64,000 bases of DNA from Gammaproteobacteria bacterium (GCA_009692365.1 SHZJ01000015.1:1-64000); one strand, 5' to 3'; counted from the stretch's first letter, positions 11,437 through 21,980 are shown. Numbers and translations: made by a program. Notes: generated from the sequence alone by a model not told the origin.

Positions 11437-13167
11437 ATGAGTGAGGCTATCCGCGGCGCCGACATCCTAGTCCGGGCCCTCAGCGACGAAGGCGTGGAGT
11501 TTCTGTTCGGTTATCCGGGCGGGGCCGTGCTCCACATCTACGACGCGCTGTATCAGCAAGACAAAATCAAACACATTCTGGTGCGCCATGAACAGGGCGC
11601 GACCCACGCCGCCGATGGCTATGCGCGCGCCACCGGCAAGCCTGGTGTGGTGCTGGTGACCTCCGGTCCGGGGGCCACCAACGCGGTGACCGGCATCGCT
11701 ACGGCCTACATGGATTCCATCCCGATGGTGGTGATAACCGGTCAGGTGCCCACCCATCTCATCGGCAACGACGCCTTTCAGGAAGTGGATTCGATCGGGA
11801 TCACACGGCCCTGCGTGAAGCATAATTTTCTCGTCGAGCGGGTAGAAGACCTCGCCATGACGGTCAAAAAGGCTTTCTATATTGCGACGTCCGGGCGCCC
11901 GGGGCCGGTGGTGATCGACCTGCCGAAAGACGTCACGGCCAATCTGGCGGTTTACGAGTACCCCGCGACGGTGGACATCCGCTCCTACAAGCCCAACACC
12001 AAGGGTCATCCCGGGCAAATCAAAAAAGCCGCCCAGCTGATCCTCAACGCCGAGCGGCCCATGATTTACAGCGGCGGCGGGGTGGTAATCGACAACGCAG
12101 CGGCCGAACTCACCCAGTTCGCCCGCCTGCTGGGCTACCCGGTCACCAATACGCTGATGGGGCTGGGCGCTTATCCCGGCAGCGACCCGCAGTTCATCGG
12201 CATGCTCGGCATGCATGGCACCTATGAGTCGAACATGGCCATGCATCACTGTGATGTCTTGATCGCCATCGGCGCGCGCTTCGATGATCGCGTCACGGGC
12301 GATCTCGCCAAATTCTGCCCGACGGCGAAAATCGTCCATATTGACATCGACCCGGCGTCTATTTCGAAGAACGTCCGCGTCGACGTGCCGATCGTCGGGA
12401 GCGTCAGCAATGTGCTGAATGAACTCAACCGCCAGCTCGAGGAAGTGGGGGTCAAGCCGGTCGACCGTGCGACCAACGGCTGGTGGCAGCAGATCCGCGA
12501 TTGGCAGAAGCTCGATTGTCTGCGCTACGACAAAACCAGCAAACTCATCAAACCCCAAGCGGTTATCGAGGCGCTGCACCGGGTGACCAACGGCGATGCC
12601 TACGTCACCTCGGACGTGGGGCAGCACCAGATGTGGGCCGCCCAGTACTACAAATTCGACCAGCCACGCCGTTGGATCAACTCTGGTGGGCTGGGCACCA
12701 TGGGGTTTGGTCTGCCGGCGGCGATGGGTGTGCAGCTGGCCTTCCCAGACCAGCAGGTGGTCTGCGTGACGGGCGAGGCCAGCTTTGTGATGTGTGTGCA
12801 GGAGCTTTCTACCTGCCTGCAATACGACCTCCCGATCAAGGTGGTGAGCCTGAATAATCGCTATATGGGCATGGTTCGACAGTGGCAGGAGTTTTTCTAC
12901 GAGCGCCGCTACTCGCATTCCTACATGGATGCGCTACCCGATTTTGTCAAACTCGCCGAGGCCTTCGGCCACGTTGGCATGCGGATCGAAAACCCAGCCG
13001 ATGTGGAAGGCGCACTCAAAGAAGCGTTCGCGCAAAAAACGCGTCTGGTTTTGATGGATTTCATTACCGACCAAACCGAGAACGTCTACCCGATGATCGC
13101 TGCCGGTAAGGGACATCACGAAATGCATCTCGCGCCCTCTGCCAGCAGCGAGCGGGAGCTGGCCTGA
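11437..13167 (+). CDS. ilvI: Acetolactate synthase, large catalytic subunit
   Basis: A 576-residue ThDP/FAD enzyme that condenses pyruvate with pyruvate or 2-ketobutyrate, the first common step to valine, leucine and isoleucine. Key blocks are FGYPGGAVLHIYDAL, the catalytic Glu region RHEQGATHAADGYARATGK, and a ThDP-binding C-terminal domain ending in NNRYMGMVRQWQEFFY. The start is ATG 11437 after a GTGAGGAG ribosome site; an upstream in-frame start at 11350 lacks conservation. The regulatory subunit ilvH follows after one base. Confidence 0.95.
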   Translation: MSEAIRGADILVRALSDEGVEFLFGYPGGAVLHIYDALYQQDKIKHILVRHEQGATHAADGYARATGKPGVVLVTSGPGATNAVTGIATAYMDSIPMVVITGQVPTHLIGNDAFQEVDSIGITRPCVKHNFLVERVEDLAMTVKKAFYIATSGRPGPVVIDLPKDVTANLAVYEYPATVDIRSYKPNTKGHPGQIKKAAQLILNAERPMIYSGGGVVIDNAAAELTQFARLLGYPVTNTLMGLGAYPGSDPQFIGMLGMHGTYESNMAMHHCDVLIAIGARFDDRVTGDLAKFCPTAKIVHIDIDPASISKNVRVDVPIVGSVSNVLNELNRQLEEVGVKPVDRATNGWWQQIRDWQKLDCLRYDKTSKLIKPQAVIEALHRVTNGDAYVTSDVGQHQMWAAQYYKFDQPRRWINSGGLGTMGFGLPAAMGVQLAFPDQQVVCVTGEASFVMCVQELSTCLQYDLPIKVVSLNNRYMGMVRQWQEFFYERRYSHSYMDALPDFVKLAEAFGHVGMRIENPADVEGALKEAFAQKTRLVLMDFITDQTENVYPMIAAGKGHHEMHLAPSASSERELA

Positions 13168-13168
13168 A

Positions 13169-14751
<1,583 letters not shown>

Positions 14752-14758
14752 ACCCGTC

Positions 14759-14798
14759 GCAGATTCCCCGTCCGGTGCCCGCCGGACGGGGAATCTGC
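14759..14798 (+). terminator. Perfect 17-bp hairpin after ilvC
   Basis: GCAGATTCCCCGTCCGG (14759–14775) is followed after 6 bases by its exact reverse complement (14782–14798). It begins 8 bases after the ilvC stop and precedes pssA by 87 bases. There is no T-run on the + strand, so it may act as a Rho-dependent or attenuating stop, or stabilise the ilv transcript 3' end. Confidence 0.6.
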
Positions 14799-14885
14799 GC
14801 GGCGTCTAATTGCATCGCGAGGCGAGTGCGGTAAGCTGGCAGCTTGCTAACACTTAAGCCGGGAGCCCCGGTGGAGGGGACGTCC

Positions 14886-15692
14886 ATGAGCCAGCAGCCA
14901 CCCGATAACATCCATCGCTTGATCGTCCCCGCGGGCGGCGCGCTACGGGGGCGGGGCATTTACCTCCTGCCAAACCTGTTTACGACGGGGGCTTTGTTCG
15001 CCGGTTTTTACGCCATCATCGCGGCCGTCAAAGGCCACTACGAGGCCGGCGCTGTGGCGATCCTCATCGCCATTTTCCTGGATGGACTGGACGGACGGAT
15101 CGCCCGCCTCACGAACACTCAGAGCGATTTTGGCGCCGAGTACGACAGCCTCTCCGACATGGTGTCTTTTGGGGTGGCACCCGCCTTGCTAGCGTATCAG
15201 TGGATGCTGCAGGACATCGGCAAGCTCGGTTTTTTCGCGGCCTTTCTCTACACCGCGGGTGCGGCGCTGCGTCTGGCGCGTTTCAACGTGCAAAAGATCG
15301 TGGTGGATAAACGTTTTTTCAAAGGCCTGCCCAGTCCCGCGGCGGCGGCCATGGTGGCGGCGCTCATCTGGTACGGGGACAGTAACACCCTGCAGGGTCA
15401 GGGCGTGATGGTTGCGCTGCTGGTGTGTATCGTCATCGCGGGGGCCGTTCTCATGGTCAGCAACCTGCGCTATTACAGCTTTAAAGATTTGGACCTGCGG
15501 GGGCGCATCCCTTTTGTGGTGGTGTTTGGCTTGGTGCTGGCCTTCGGGCTGATCTCTATCGACGCCCCACTCATGACCCTGCTGCTCATGGTGGGCTACG
15601 CGGCCTCAGGTCTGGTATTGACCTTAAACCAGCTGCGCCGTACCCGGCAGGAGCGTCGGCGCCTGCGGGCTGCACGACGCGACGCCGCCTGA
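14886..15692 (+). CDS. pssA: CDP-diacylglycerol–serine O-phosphatidyltransferase
   Basis: A 268-residue integral membrane enzyme making phosphatidylserine from CDP-diacylglycerol and serine. The CDP-alcohol phosphotransferase motif DG…AR…G…D…D is present as DGLDGRIARLTNTQSDFGAEYDSLSD with the final catalytic Asp. Several hydrophobic helices follow. ATG 14886 has a GGAGGGG site; a TTG at 14844 also opens the frame but is less likely. It sits after ilvC as in many proteobacteria. Its product feeds psd, encoded at 18.7–19.5 kb. Confidence 0.93.
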   Translation: MSQQPPDNIHRLIVPAGGALRGRGIYLLPNLFTTGALFAGFYAIIAAVKGHYEAGAVAILIAIFLDGLDGRIARLTNTQSDFGAEYDSLSDMVSFGVAPALLAYQWMLQDIGKLGFFAAFLYTAGAALRLARFNVQKIVVDKRFFKGLPSPAAAAMVAALIWYGDSNTLQGQGVMVALLVCIVIAGAVLMVSNLRYYSFKDLDLRGRIPFVVVFGLVLAFGLISIDAPLMTLLLMVGYAASGLVLTLNQLRRTRQERRRLRAARRDAA

Positions 15693-15760
15693 GCCGCCAT
15701 CGCGGATTCGGCGGTGGATTTTCTGCGGCCACTGCAAGCTAGCGCGGCCCACGCCTAAGC

Positions 15761-16438
15761 ATGCTCGACCCGCAACAGCGTCAGACCTATCTGGCGGCCA
15801 TGGGGATTGCCGAGTGGGTGCCGCGCAACGCGCCCGCGCTAACCCCCGCCGACGCGCTGCCGCCCAGCCCCGCGGCGGCGCTGGACTGGGCTGCGCTGGC
15901 GGCGGCCGTGGCCACCTGCGAACGCTGCGAGTTGCATCGGGGCCGCACCCAAACCGTTTTTGGCGTGGGCCACCGCGCCCCGCAGTGGCTGGTGGTCGGC
16001 GAGGCGCCCGGACGCGAAGAAGACCATCTCGGCGAGCCTTTCGTAGGACGCGCTGGCCAGTTGCTCAACGCGATGCTGGCAGCTTTGGGGCTGTCGCGGG
16101 ACGAGGTATTTATCGCCAATATTCTCAAATGTCGTCCGCCCAGCAACCGCGACCCACAGGTCGCAGAAATTACTGCCTGCGCGGGCTGGTTGGCCCGCCA
16201 GATTGAACTGCTGGCCCCCCAGATTATCCTGTGCGTGGGCCGCATCGCCGCCCAAAGTCTCTTGGGCACTCCCAGCTCGCTGGCCAAGCTGCGCGGCCAG
16301 CCGCACGCTTACGGGCCGAACCACATTCCCGTGGTGGTGACCTATCATCCCGCGTACTTACTGCGCTCACCGTTGGAGAAACGGCAGGCCTGGCAGGATT
16401 TGCTGCTGGCCCGCCGCGTGTTGGCAGGCGAGCAGTGA
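15761..16438 (+). CDS. Uracil-DNA glycosylase, family 4-type (Fe-S)
   Basis: A 225-residue protein with the UDG superfamily motif GEAPGREEDHLGEPFVGRAGQLL and the later motif THP-like segment (VVTYHPAYLLR). Four candidate cluster cysteines are visible: the CERCELH pair near residue 48, a Cys in ILKCRPP and a Cys in EITACAGW. It excises uracil from DNA at the start of base excision repair. It overlaps rimI by 4 bases, a widespread gammaproteobacterial pairing. Confidence 0.88.
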   Translation: MLDPQQRQTYLAAMGIAEWVPRNAPALTPADALPPSPAAALDWAALAAAVATCERCELHRGRTQTVFGVGHRAPQWLVVGEAPGREEDHLGEPFVGRAGQLLNAMLAALGLSRDEVFIANILKCRPPSNRDPQVAEITACAGWLARQIELLAPQIILCVGRIAAQSLLGTPSSLAKLRGQPHAYGPNHIPVVVTYHPAYLLRSPLEKRQAWQDLLLARRVLAGEQ

Positions 16439-16938
16439 GCGCCCTCCCGGCCAGCGTGGGGGTGCTCCTTCGGCCCACGCGCGCGCACGACCTGCCGGCC
16501 ATCGTTGCAATTGAAACCCGTGCCTACGAGTTTCCGTGGGCCGAACCGATTTTTGCGGATTGCCTGCGGGTCGGTTATTGCTGCTGGAGCGTGCTGGCAG
16601 CAGGAGAACTGGTGGGCTACGGCGTGCTGTCGATCGCCGCCGGCGAGGCACATTTGCTCAATTTGTGTATTGATCCTGACTGGCAGCGCCGCGGATTGGC
16701 CCGTCAAACGCTACAAAAACTGCAGGATGTCGCGCGCCGCCTCGCCGTCACCGTCATTTTTTTGGAGGTCAGGCCTTCGAATCTGGCCGCGATCGCACTG
16801 TATTTCGAGGCGGGATTTTTGCCGATTGCGACCCGCCGCAACTACTACCCAGCCCGCGTGGGGCGGGAAGACGCATGGGTCATGAGTTGCGCGCTGGACG
16901 CCCCTCACCGCCCCGTTCGGGTGGGGTTGGGCGATTGA
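16435..16938 (+). CDS. rimI: Ribosomal-protein-alanine N-acetyltransferase RimI
   Basis: A 167-residue GNAT acetyltransferase. The acetyl-CoA pyrophosphate loop is WQRRGLARQTLQKL, and LEVRPSNLAAIALYFEAGF is the classic RimI C-terminal block. RimI acetylates the N-terminus of ribosomal protein S18. The start is GTG 16435, whose last two bases overlap the TGA stop of the upstream glycosylase (GTGA). The open frame extends 204 bases further upstream but only inside the glycosylase gene. Confidence 0.9.
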   Translation: MSALPASVGVLLRPTRAHDLPAIVAIETRAYEFPWAEPIFADCLRVGYCCWSVLAAGELVGYGVLSIAAGEAHLLNLCIDPDWQRRGLARQTLQKLQDVARRLAVTVIFLEVRPSNLAAIALYFEAGFLPIATRRNYYPARVGREDAWVMSCALDAPHRPVRVGLGD

Positions 16939-17010
16939 ATCGAGACCCCGAGTTCGTTAGCCTCACCCATCTGCGCTGCGCCCATCTCGCCGGCTAATCA
17001 CTATTTTGGA

Positions 17011-17586
17011 ATGCCATTCATGCTGAACCGTTTGACTCTCCCCGCGGCGCTCTGCGTGCTGGTCACCGCGCTGCTGTTGGCCCCAACTGCCCGCGCCCTC
17101 GCCCTCGACAAAGTATCGTTCACCTTCGGCACGGAGGACGACCGCGGCGAAGTGGGTAGCTACGGTCTTTCGACGGGATGGGACTGGGACGTGCAGTGGT
17201 TCAAAACCGGGCAATGGTATCTCACGACCTACTCGGAATTTGGTCTGAATGTCTGGAAGAACGACGATTCGAACAGCAGCGGCAACGACACCCTGGTGAA
17301 TGGTTATGTGATGCAGGCCCTGCGGTGGCAGCGCGACCTGAGCACGACGTTACCGGTCTTCATCGACGTTGGATCGAGTTTAAACGTATACAGCGACAGC
17401 GAAATCGGTAATCAAGATTTCAGCATTCCCTTCGCGTTTGGTACTCAGTTCGGGGCCGGGATACGCTTTGGCCCTGCGCGCGAGTACCAAATCCTCTACC
17501 GCTTTCAGCACCAGTCCAACGCCGGCTTGGGCGATGACAACCCGGGCATCCAATTCCATCTCATTTCACTGACCTACCGGTTCTAG
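17011..17586 (+). CDS. PagL-like lipid A 3-O-deacylase (acyloxyacyl hydrolase family)
   Basis: A 191-residue exported protein with an N-terminal signal peptide (hydrophobic 9–30, cleavage near ARALA) and a small beta-barrel pattern ending in aromatic Phe (LTYRF), as in outer-membrane proteins. The segment GLSTGWDWD and the C-terminal YRFQHQSNAGL match PagL, in which His and Ser of HxSN are catalytic (here His167 and Ser169). The third catalytic position, Glu140 in Pseudomonas aeruginosa PagL as I recall it, aligns without gaps to Gln181 here. The fold assignment is good, but activity is uncertain because of this change. Confidence 0.8.
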   Translation: MPFMLNRLTLPAALCVLVTALLLAPTARALALDKVSFTFGTEDDRGEVGSYGLSTGWDWDVQWFKTGQWYLTTYSEFGLNVWKNDDSNSSGNDTLVNGYVMQALRWQRDLSTTLPVFIDVGSSLNVYSDSEIGNQDFSIPFAFGTQFGAGIRFGPAREYQILYRFQHQSNAGLGDDNPGIQFHLISLTYRF

Positions 17587-17773
17587 TCGCGCCGACCCGA
17601 GCCCGTCCAACTGCACGGCACCCGGTGCGCTCACGACGCGCTTCGCCCCAGTGATGTGAGCACCCGCGGATAGCGATTTACCCTCGCCTCGCCACCGTCT
17701 ACGCTGCCTTGTATCGGGAAAGGATTTCCCACCACGACCCACTCGGGTCTAGGCGACTGCAGCGAGGGACGGC

Positions 17774-18733
17774 ATGGGCGCACTCAAATCGATTGAAATC
17801 CCCGCCAAAGTTGGGGCCCCGGTCGCGGTCATGGCGAGACCCGGGCGGGCAACCCCCAGCGCCGGACTGGCGCTGCCCGCCATGTATCGCATCCACTGTT
17901 ATCTCAAGGCGTTGGTCGAGCGTCTGCAGCGCGACGGGGCGCGACCCCGCGCCAGTTGGCCACTGTGCGGGCGGGCGGGCAGCGAGGAGTTCCAACAAAC
18001 CGGGCACCACTATTTAGCGCAGGGACATCCCCCTTCGCATGTGGTTTTCCGCTGTCGCCTTGAACCTCTGGCGGAGGCGCCGTTCACTTCAATGTCGGTC
18101 GCGGTCCGTTCGCTGCAAGCGGCACTGGAATTCAGTGTCGACCGGCCTGCGGGTGGCTTATGCCTGCTGGTGCGTAATTTCGATGCGCCGGGGGTTCGTC
18201 GTCATTTCATTTGGGCGCACGACGTCACGACGACTTGGCTAGACGAAATGTCCCGCTACGTGCTCCGCGAACCGCATCGCTTTCTGGTGCAGGAAATACC
18301 CGACCAACTCCGCGCGGCGCTGCGTGTCCGGTTGGCGTTAGACCGGCAACCCCCGGCGGGCGGTGGCCCAGCGGGGCTGGTCGGGTGGCTGCGCCAACGA
18401 GTTTTCTGCCGGCCGGGCAATTTGCGGCTGCAATATCGTGGCGAGAACTGGACGCTGCCGCCCATCGGCGGTCGGTTTTTGCTGGGGCGCGGCAGCGCCT
18501 GCCAACTCGTGGTGGGCGACTCACGCGTTTCGCGGGTCCACGCCAGCATCGAATTTTGCGCCGGGGTTTGGAGCCTGACCGACTGCAGCCGCAACGGCAC
18601 GCGCGTCGCCCTGGCCGACGGCACGCGGCATTACCTGCACCGTGCAACGCTGCCGCTAGCGCAACCCGGGTTTCTCACCCCCGGCTATACGGCCGATGAC
18701 AAAATGCCGGTGCGGGTGGTGTTTTCGTTATAA
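17774..18733 (+). CDS. FHA domain protein with uncharacterised N-terminal region
   Basis: A 319-residue protein. Residues about 230–300 form a forkhead-associated domain, with the diagnostic GRGSACQLVV, SRVSRVHASIEF and DCSRNGTRV blocks that bind phosphothreonine. The first 200 residues match no family I recognise and show no membrane segment or signal peptide. ATG 17774 has a GAGGGA site; an internal ATG at 17882 is possible. No kinase, phosphatase or secretion gene is near, so its partner is unknown. It converges with psd, 8 bases away. Confidence 0.75.
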   Translation: MGALKSIEIPAKVGAPVAVMARPGRATPSAGLALPAMYRIHCYLKALVERLQRDGARPRASWPLCGRAGSEEFQQTGHHYLAQGHPPSHVVFRCRLEPLAEAPFTSMSVAVRSLQAALEFSVDRPAGGLCLLVRNFDAPGVRRHFIWAHDVTTTWLDEMSRYVLREPHRFLVQEIPDQLRAALRVRLALDRQPPAGGGPAGLVGWLRQRVFCRPGNLRLQYRGENWTLPPIGGRFLLGRGSACQLVVGDSRVSRVHASIEFCAGVWSLTDCSRNGTRVALADGTRHYLHRATLPLAQPGFLTPGYTADDKMPVRVVFSL

Positions 18734-18741
18734 ACGAGACG

Positions 18742-19542
18742 TTAGCCTGGCTCGCCCCCCGCGGGGTGGCTGGCGGCGAGTTCAAATAAGGCCTGACCCA
18801 TCCGGATAAGCTGCCCGGTTGCCAGCGTAGGCAGCAGGCTCAGGCCCGGTGGTACCAGCACAATGATGGTCGACCCCTGTTCGAACCAGCCCAGTTCTTC
18901 GCCCTTGCGGACGCGGGCCGCGCAGCTGATTCGATGGGGCCCGCGATAGCGCACATGGAACAGCACATCCAGACCATGCAGCCGGATGCTGGCCACCATG
19001 ACGGCCGCCACCGCGACCAAGACCAGCGGCTGGCCCGTGGCCGTCAGGCGCGTGCACAAGACCGCGCGCTCGTTGCGACAAAAAAGTTTTTCGATGCGTT
19101 TAAGCGCCACCGGATTCACGTTCCAGGTGTCGCCCGAGTGATAAACCACCTGTTCCAGCACGCCGTCGTGGGGGGCGTGAAAACGGTGATACATGGTCGC
19201 GGTTAGGCGCAGCGTCACGTAGTGCCCACCGTGCAGGGCCGCCTCCAGCGGCGGGTCGAGCAGGAGTTCGCCCAGCGCGTAAGGCATTCCCTTGGCCTGT
19301 AGCAGTTGGCCCGCCGCGAGCGTGCCGCAGGCGCCGATGATGGCATCGCACGGGCTTACCACCATCCCGGCACGCGGGTCGATGGGACGCGCCCCGGGAC
19401 GCAGTTGGCGCGTAAAAATGGCGTGCACGCTGCGATAGTCGGCGGGGAGCGCATCGCTCAGATCAAGATCCGTGAACGTTCGCCATAAAGCGAGTAGGGC
19501 CCGCACCACCCACGGCTGTTCCAGCTTACTCAGCCAGCCCAT
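18742..19542 (-). CDS. psd: Phosphatidylserine decarboxylase proenzyme
   Basis: A 266-residue membrane-associated decarboxylase that turns phosphatidylserine into phosphatidylethanolamine. The self-cleavage site is GST at residues 223–225 (FEQGSTIIV), where Ser224 becomes the pyruvoyl group. Family blocks VSPCDAIIGACG and YHRFHAPHDG are intact. It is slightly short at the N-terminus compared with typical 280–290-residue enzymes. The frame is open for only 10 codons upstream of ATG 19542, without another ATG or GTG. Confidence 0.92.
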   Translation of the reverse strand: MGWLSKLEQPWVVRALLALWRTFTDLDLSDALPADYRSVHAIFTRQLRPGARPIDPRAGMVVSPCDAIIGACGTLAAGQLLQAKGMPYALGELLLDPPLEAALHGGHYVTLRLTATMYHRFHAPHDGVLEQVVYHSGDTWNVNPVALKRIEKLFCRNERAVLCTRLTATGQPLVLVAVAAVMVASIRLHGLDVLFHVRYRGPHRISCAARVRKGEELGWFEQGSTIIVLVPPGLSLLPTLATGQLIRMGQALFELAASHPAGGEPG

Positions 19543-19681
19543 CCCGCGGGTGACAATTGGCGCGGAATGCGATTAGTGAGCAGAAAATTTAAATCTTCCT
19601 GCGCGCCCAGTTTGGCGAGCAGCCGGCACCGCGTCACAAGACTGTAAACCGCTGGTCGCAGAGTGGCGCAGGAGGAACCAC

Positions 19682-21346
19682 TTGCCGAACTAGCCCGTAA
19701 TCCTTGGCGGTGCAGCCCTGGTGGCGGTTCTGCTGCCGCGCCTGCTCGCGCGCCTCAAGCTGTCGCGCGCGAAACATCGCTCGCTCGCCGGCCATGCCCG
19801 CATGGCCAAGCGCATCGCGGGTCTGTTGCCGTTTTACGAATACTCCGAACAACGCTTTTTTGGGGTGGATGGCGCGCCCCCGGACGTTGCGGCGCGGCGG
19901 CGGGATGCCTTCGAGCGCCTGTCCCAACGCGCTCGCGAGCGCTATCCCGCGGGTCTTGCGCTCACGGCTGAGGCGGCCACCTATCTGTCGGACCTGCAGT
20001 TCACCGCCGCCTATCGGGTGCCGTTCCAGTTCAGTCGGTACGTGCGCCAACACCTGCCGAGTGCGTCCTTCGCCACCGCCACGGCGGGTAACCGGCTGCT
20101 GGACTTGGATGGCAACGAGTTGCTGGACCTCACGGGTTCCTCTGGGGTGAACGTGTTCGGCAACGATTTTTATAAAACCTGTATCGAGGCGGGGGTGCAT
20201 GAGGCGCGCAATTTGGGCGCGGTGCTCGGCTTGTATCATCCGGTCGTGGCCTCGAACGCCCGCCGCATCGCGGCCATTGCGGGGCTGGACGAAGTCTCCT
20301 TTCATATGTCGGGGACCGAGGCCGTGATGCAGGCGGTACGCTTGGCGCGCTATCACACGGGCCGCTCGCACCTGGTGCGCTTTTGCGGCGCCTACCACGG
20401 TTGGTGGGGCGATGTGCAACCCGGGCCGGGTAATCCCACGCCGGCCGACGGCACTTACACGCTGAAAGATATGGACGAGAAAAGCCTTGCCGTGCTGCGC
20501 ACGCGCCGAGACATCGCCTGCGTGCTGGTCAATCCGCTGCAGGCCCTCCACCCTAACCGCCCGGCACCCGGCGACGCCTCGCTGATAGCGGGTGGTCGGC
20601 GCGCGCATTTTGATCGGGCCGGTTACGCGGCGTGGCTGCGCCAACTGCGCGAAGTCTGCACCCAGCGCAACATCCCGCTCATTTTCGACGAAGTCTTCGT
20701 GGGCTTCCGTCTGGCCGCCGGCGGCGCGCAGGAATATTTTGGCGTGCGCGCCGATTTGGTGACCTACGGCAAAACCTTGGGCGGTGGACTGCCCATCGGG
20801 GTGGTGTGCGGTCGGCGTGCGCTGATGCGTCGCTACCGCCATGACCGTCCCGCCGACATTTGTTTCGCGCGCGGCACCTTTAACGCCCATCCCTATGTGA
20901 TGACGGCCATGAGCGCGTTTCTCGATCGCTTGGAAACGCCGGCAACACGAGCCCTGTACGCCGGTTTGGACGCCTGCTGGAATGGCCGCGCACAGGCCCT
21001 CAATATCGCCCTGGAGGCCGCAGACTAGCCGGTGCGGGTGGCCAATCTCAGCAGCATTTGGACCGTGCTGTACACCACCCCGGGGCGTTATAACTGGATG
21101 TTTCAACAATATCTCCGGCGCGAAGGTTTAGCCCTGAGTTGGGTGGGCACGGGGCGCCTGCTGTTTTCGCTGGACTATACCGCCGCTGATTTTGCCGAGG
21201 TGATAGCGCGCTTCGTGCGGGCCGCCCACGGTATGCGCGAGGACGGTTGGTGGTGGCTACCCCCGCAGGCCAGCAACCGCCAAGTGGCGCGCGCGCTGTT
21301 GGGTGAAGTCGTCAACGCTTATCTGGGCCGCGGCCAAGCCGAGTGA
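19682..21346 (+). pseudogene. Class-III aminotransferase (glutamate-1-semialdehyde aminotransferase-like), interrupted by in-frame TAG
   Basis: The main open frame runs from GTG 19721 to TAG 21026–21028 (435 codons). The same frame then continues to 21346, encoding PVRVANLSSIWTVLY and a full C-terminal domain. The PLP fold is clear: SFHMSGTEAVMQAVRLARYH, FCGAYHGWWGDVQPG, LIFDEVFVGFRLAAGG and the PLP lysine in TYGKTLGGG. The conserved join is G-L-P-V-R-V in relatives as I remember them, so TTG to TAG is the simplest lesion. Upstream, a strong GGAGG (19671–19675) lies 6 bases before TTG 19682 in the same frame, but codon 4 of that reading is also TAG (19691–19693). It is either a decayed gene or two fragments; sequencing error must be excluded. 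Confidence 0.8.
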
Positions 21347-21378
21347 GGGCGCGGTGGGCCACCTGCCGGGAAGCTCAT

Positions 21379-21980
21379 TCAACGCCCCGTCGCGTGTCCC
21401 ATGGGGTCGATTAACTCGCCCTTGAGCAGATACAGGGGCGCTTTCCAGTAGAGCAGCACATCGTGGAAGGGGTCGGTCAGGACTTTCGTGATCCACACGC
21501 AGCCCGTTTGAAAATCCTTGCTGAAAAACAAATGGGCGGTGCGAAACAGCAAGCCACCCACGCCCAGCCCCAGCCATGCCGTGTGCGCGATGAACTGGTC
21601 GCGATTGACGGGTGGTTCTAGCCAGCCTAAACCGTGGGGTCGAGCAGCAGCAGCGCGGGGGCCGCGGCCCACAGCCCCAGCAGCACCACTTTGCGCCGGA
21701 GGTTGTAGCCCACTTTGATGTCTTCTTTGTGCGCGTGGGTGGCCTCATTCACGAGGTCGTAACCCTTGGGCTCGAAGAAAAAATGGCCGCACTGGCGGCT
21801 CACCATGGCCACTAGCCAACCCAGCAGCGCCGCGCCCACGGGGTCGACGAAAACTAGCCCGTAAGCCGTGAGGAAACTGAGTGCGCTGATTAGGTGCAGT
21901 GCCTGATTGACGCGGCTGTGGTGGTAGTAGCGGTGGTCGTCCCAGCGCTGCGTGCGGAGCGCCTCTAGAAAGGAATGCAT
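21379..21980 (-). pseudogene. Frameshifted conserved membrane protein (resembles DUF962/Mpo1-like)
   Basis: Two overlapping minus-strand frames make one protein. The N-terminal part (21980 down to 21627) starts MHSFLEALRTQ and contains RYYHHSRVNQALHL and GHFFFEPKGYD. It ends LLLLDPTV then TAG. The C-terminal part continues in another frame from about 21640 (LGWLEPPVNRDQF … LTDPFHDVLLYWKAPLYLL) to 21379. One extra T in the TTT run near 21645 would restore a single frame of about 200 residues with several membrane helices. The function is unknown. It converges on the broken aminotransferase. Confidence 0.65.

Noticed and set aside
11467-12918. 483-codon minus-strand frame opposite ilvI
   Set aside because: Antisense shadow in GC-rich DNA: His/Arg/Gly-rich and without domains, while ilvI is fully conserved.
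21026-21028. TAG read as a sense codon (pyrrolysine or suppressor)
   Set aside because: Many intact genes in the window end at TAG and no pyl gene is seen. Mutation or sequencing error is simpler, though not proven.
19634-21109. Long minus-strand open frame of 491 codons opposite the aminotransferase
   Set aside because: It has no family similarity, is low in acidic residues, and mirrors the strong codon bias of the real gene. The plus strand has unmistakable PLP-enzyme motifs.
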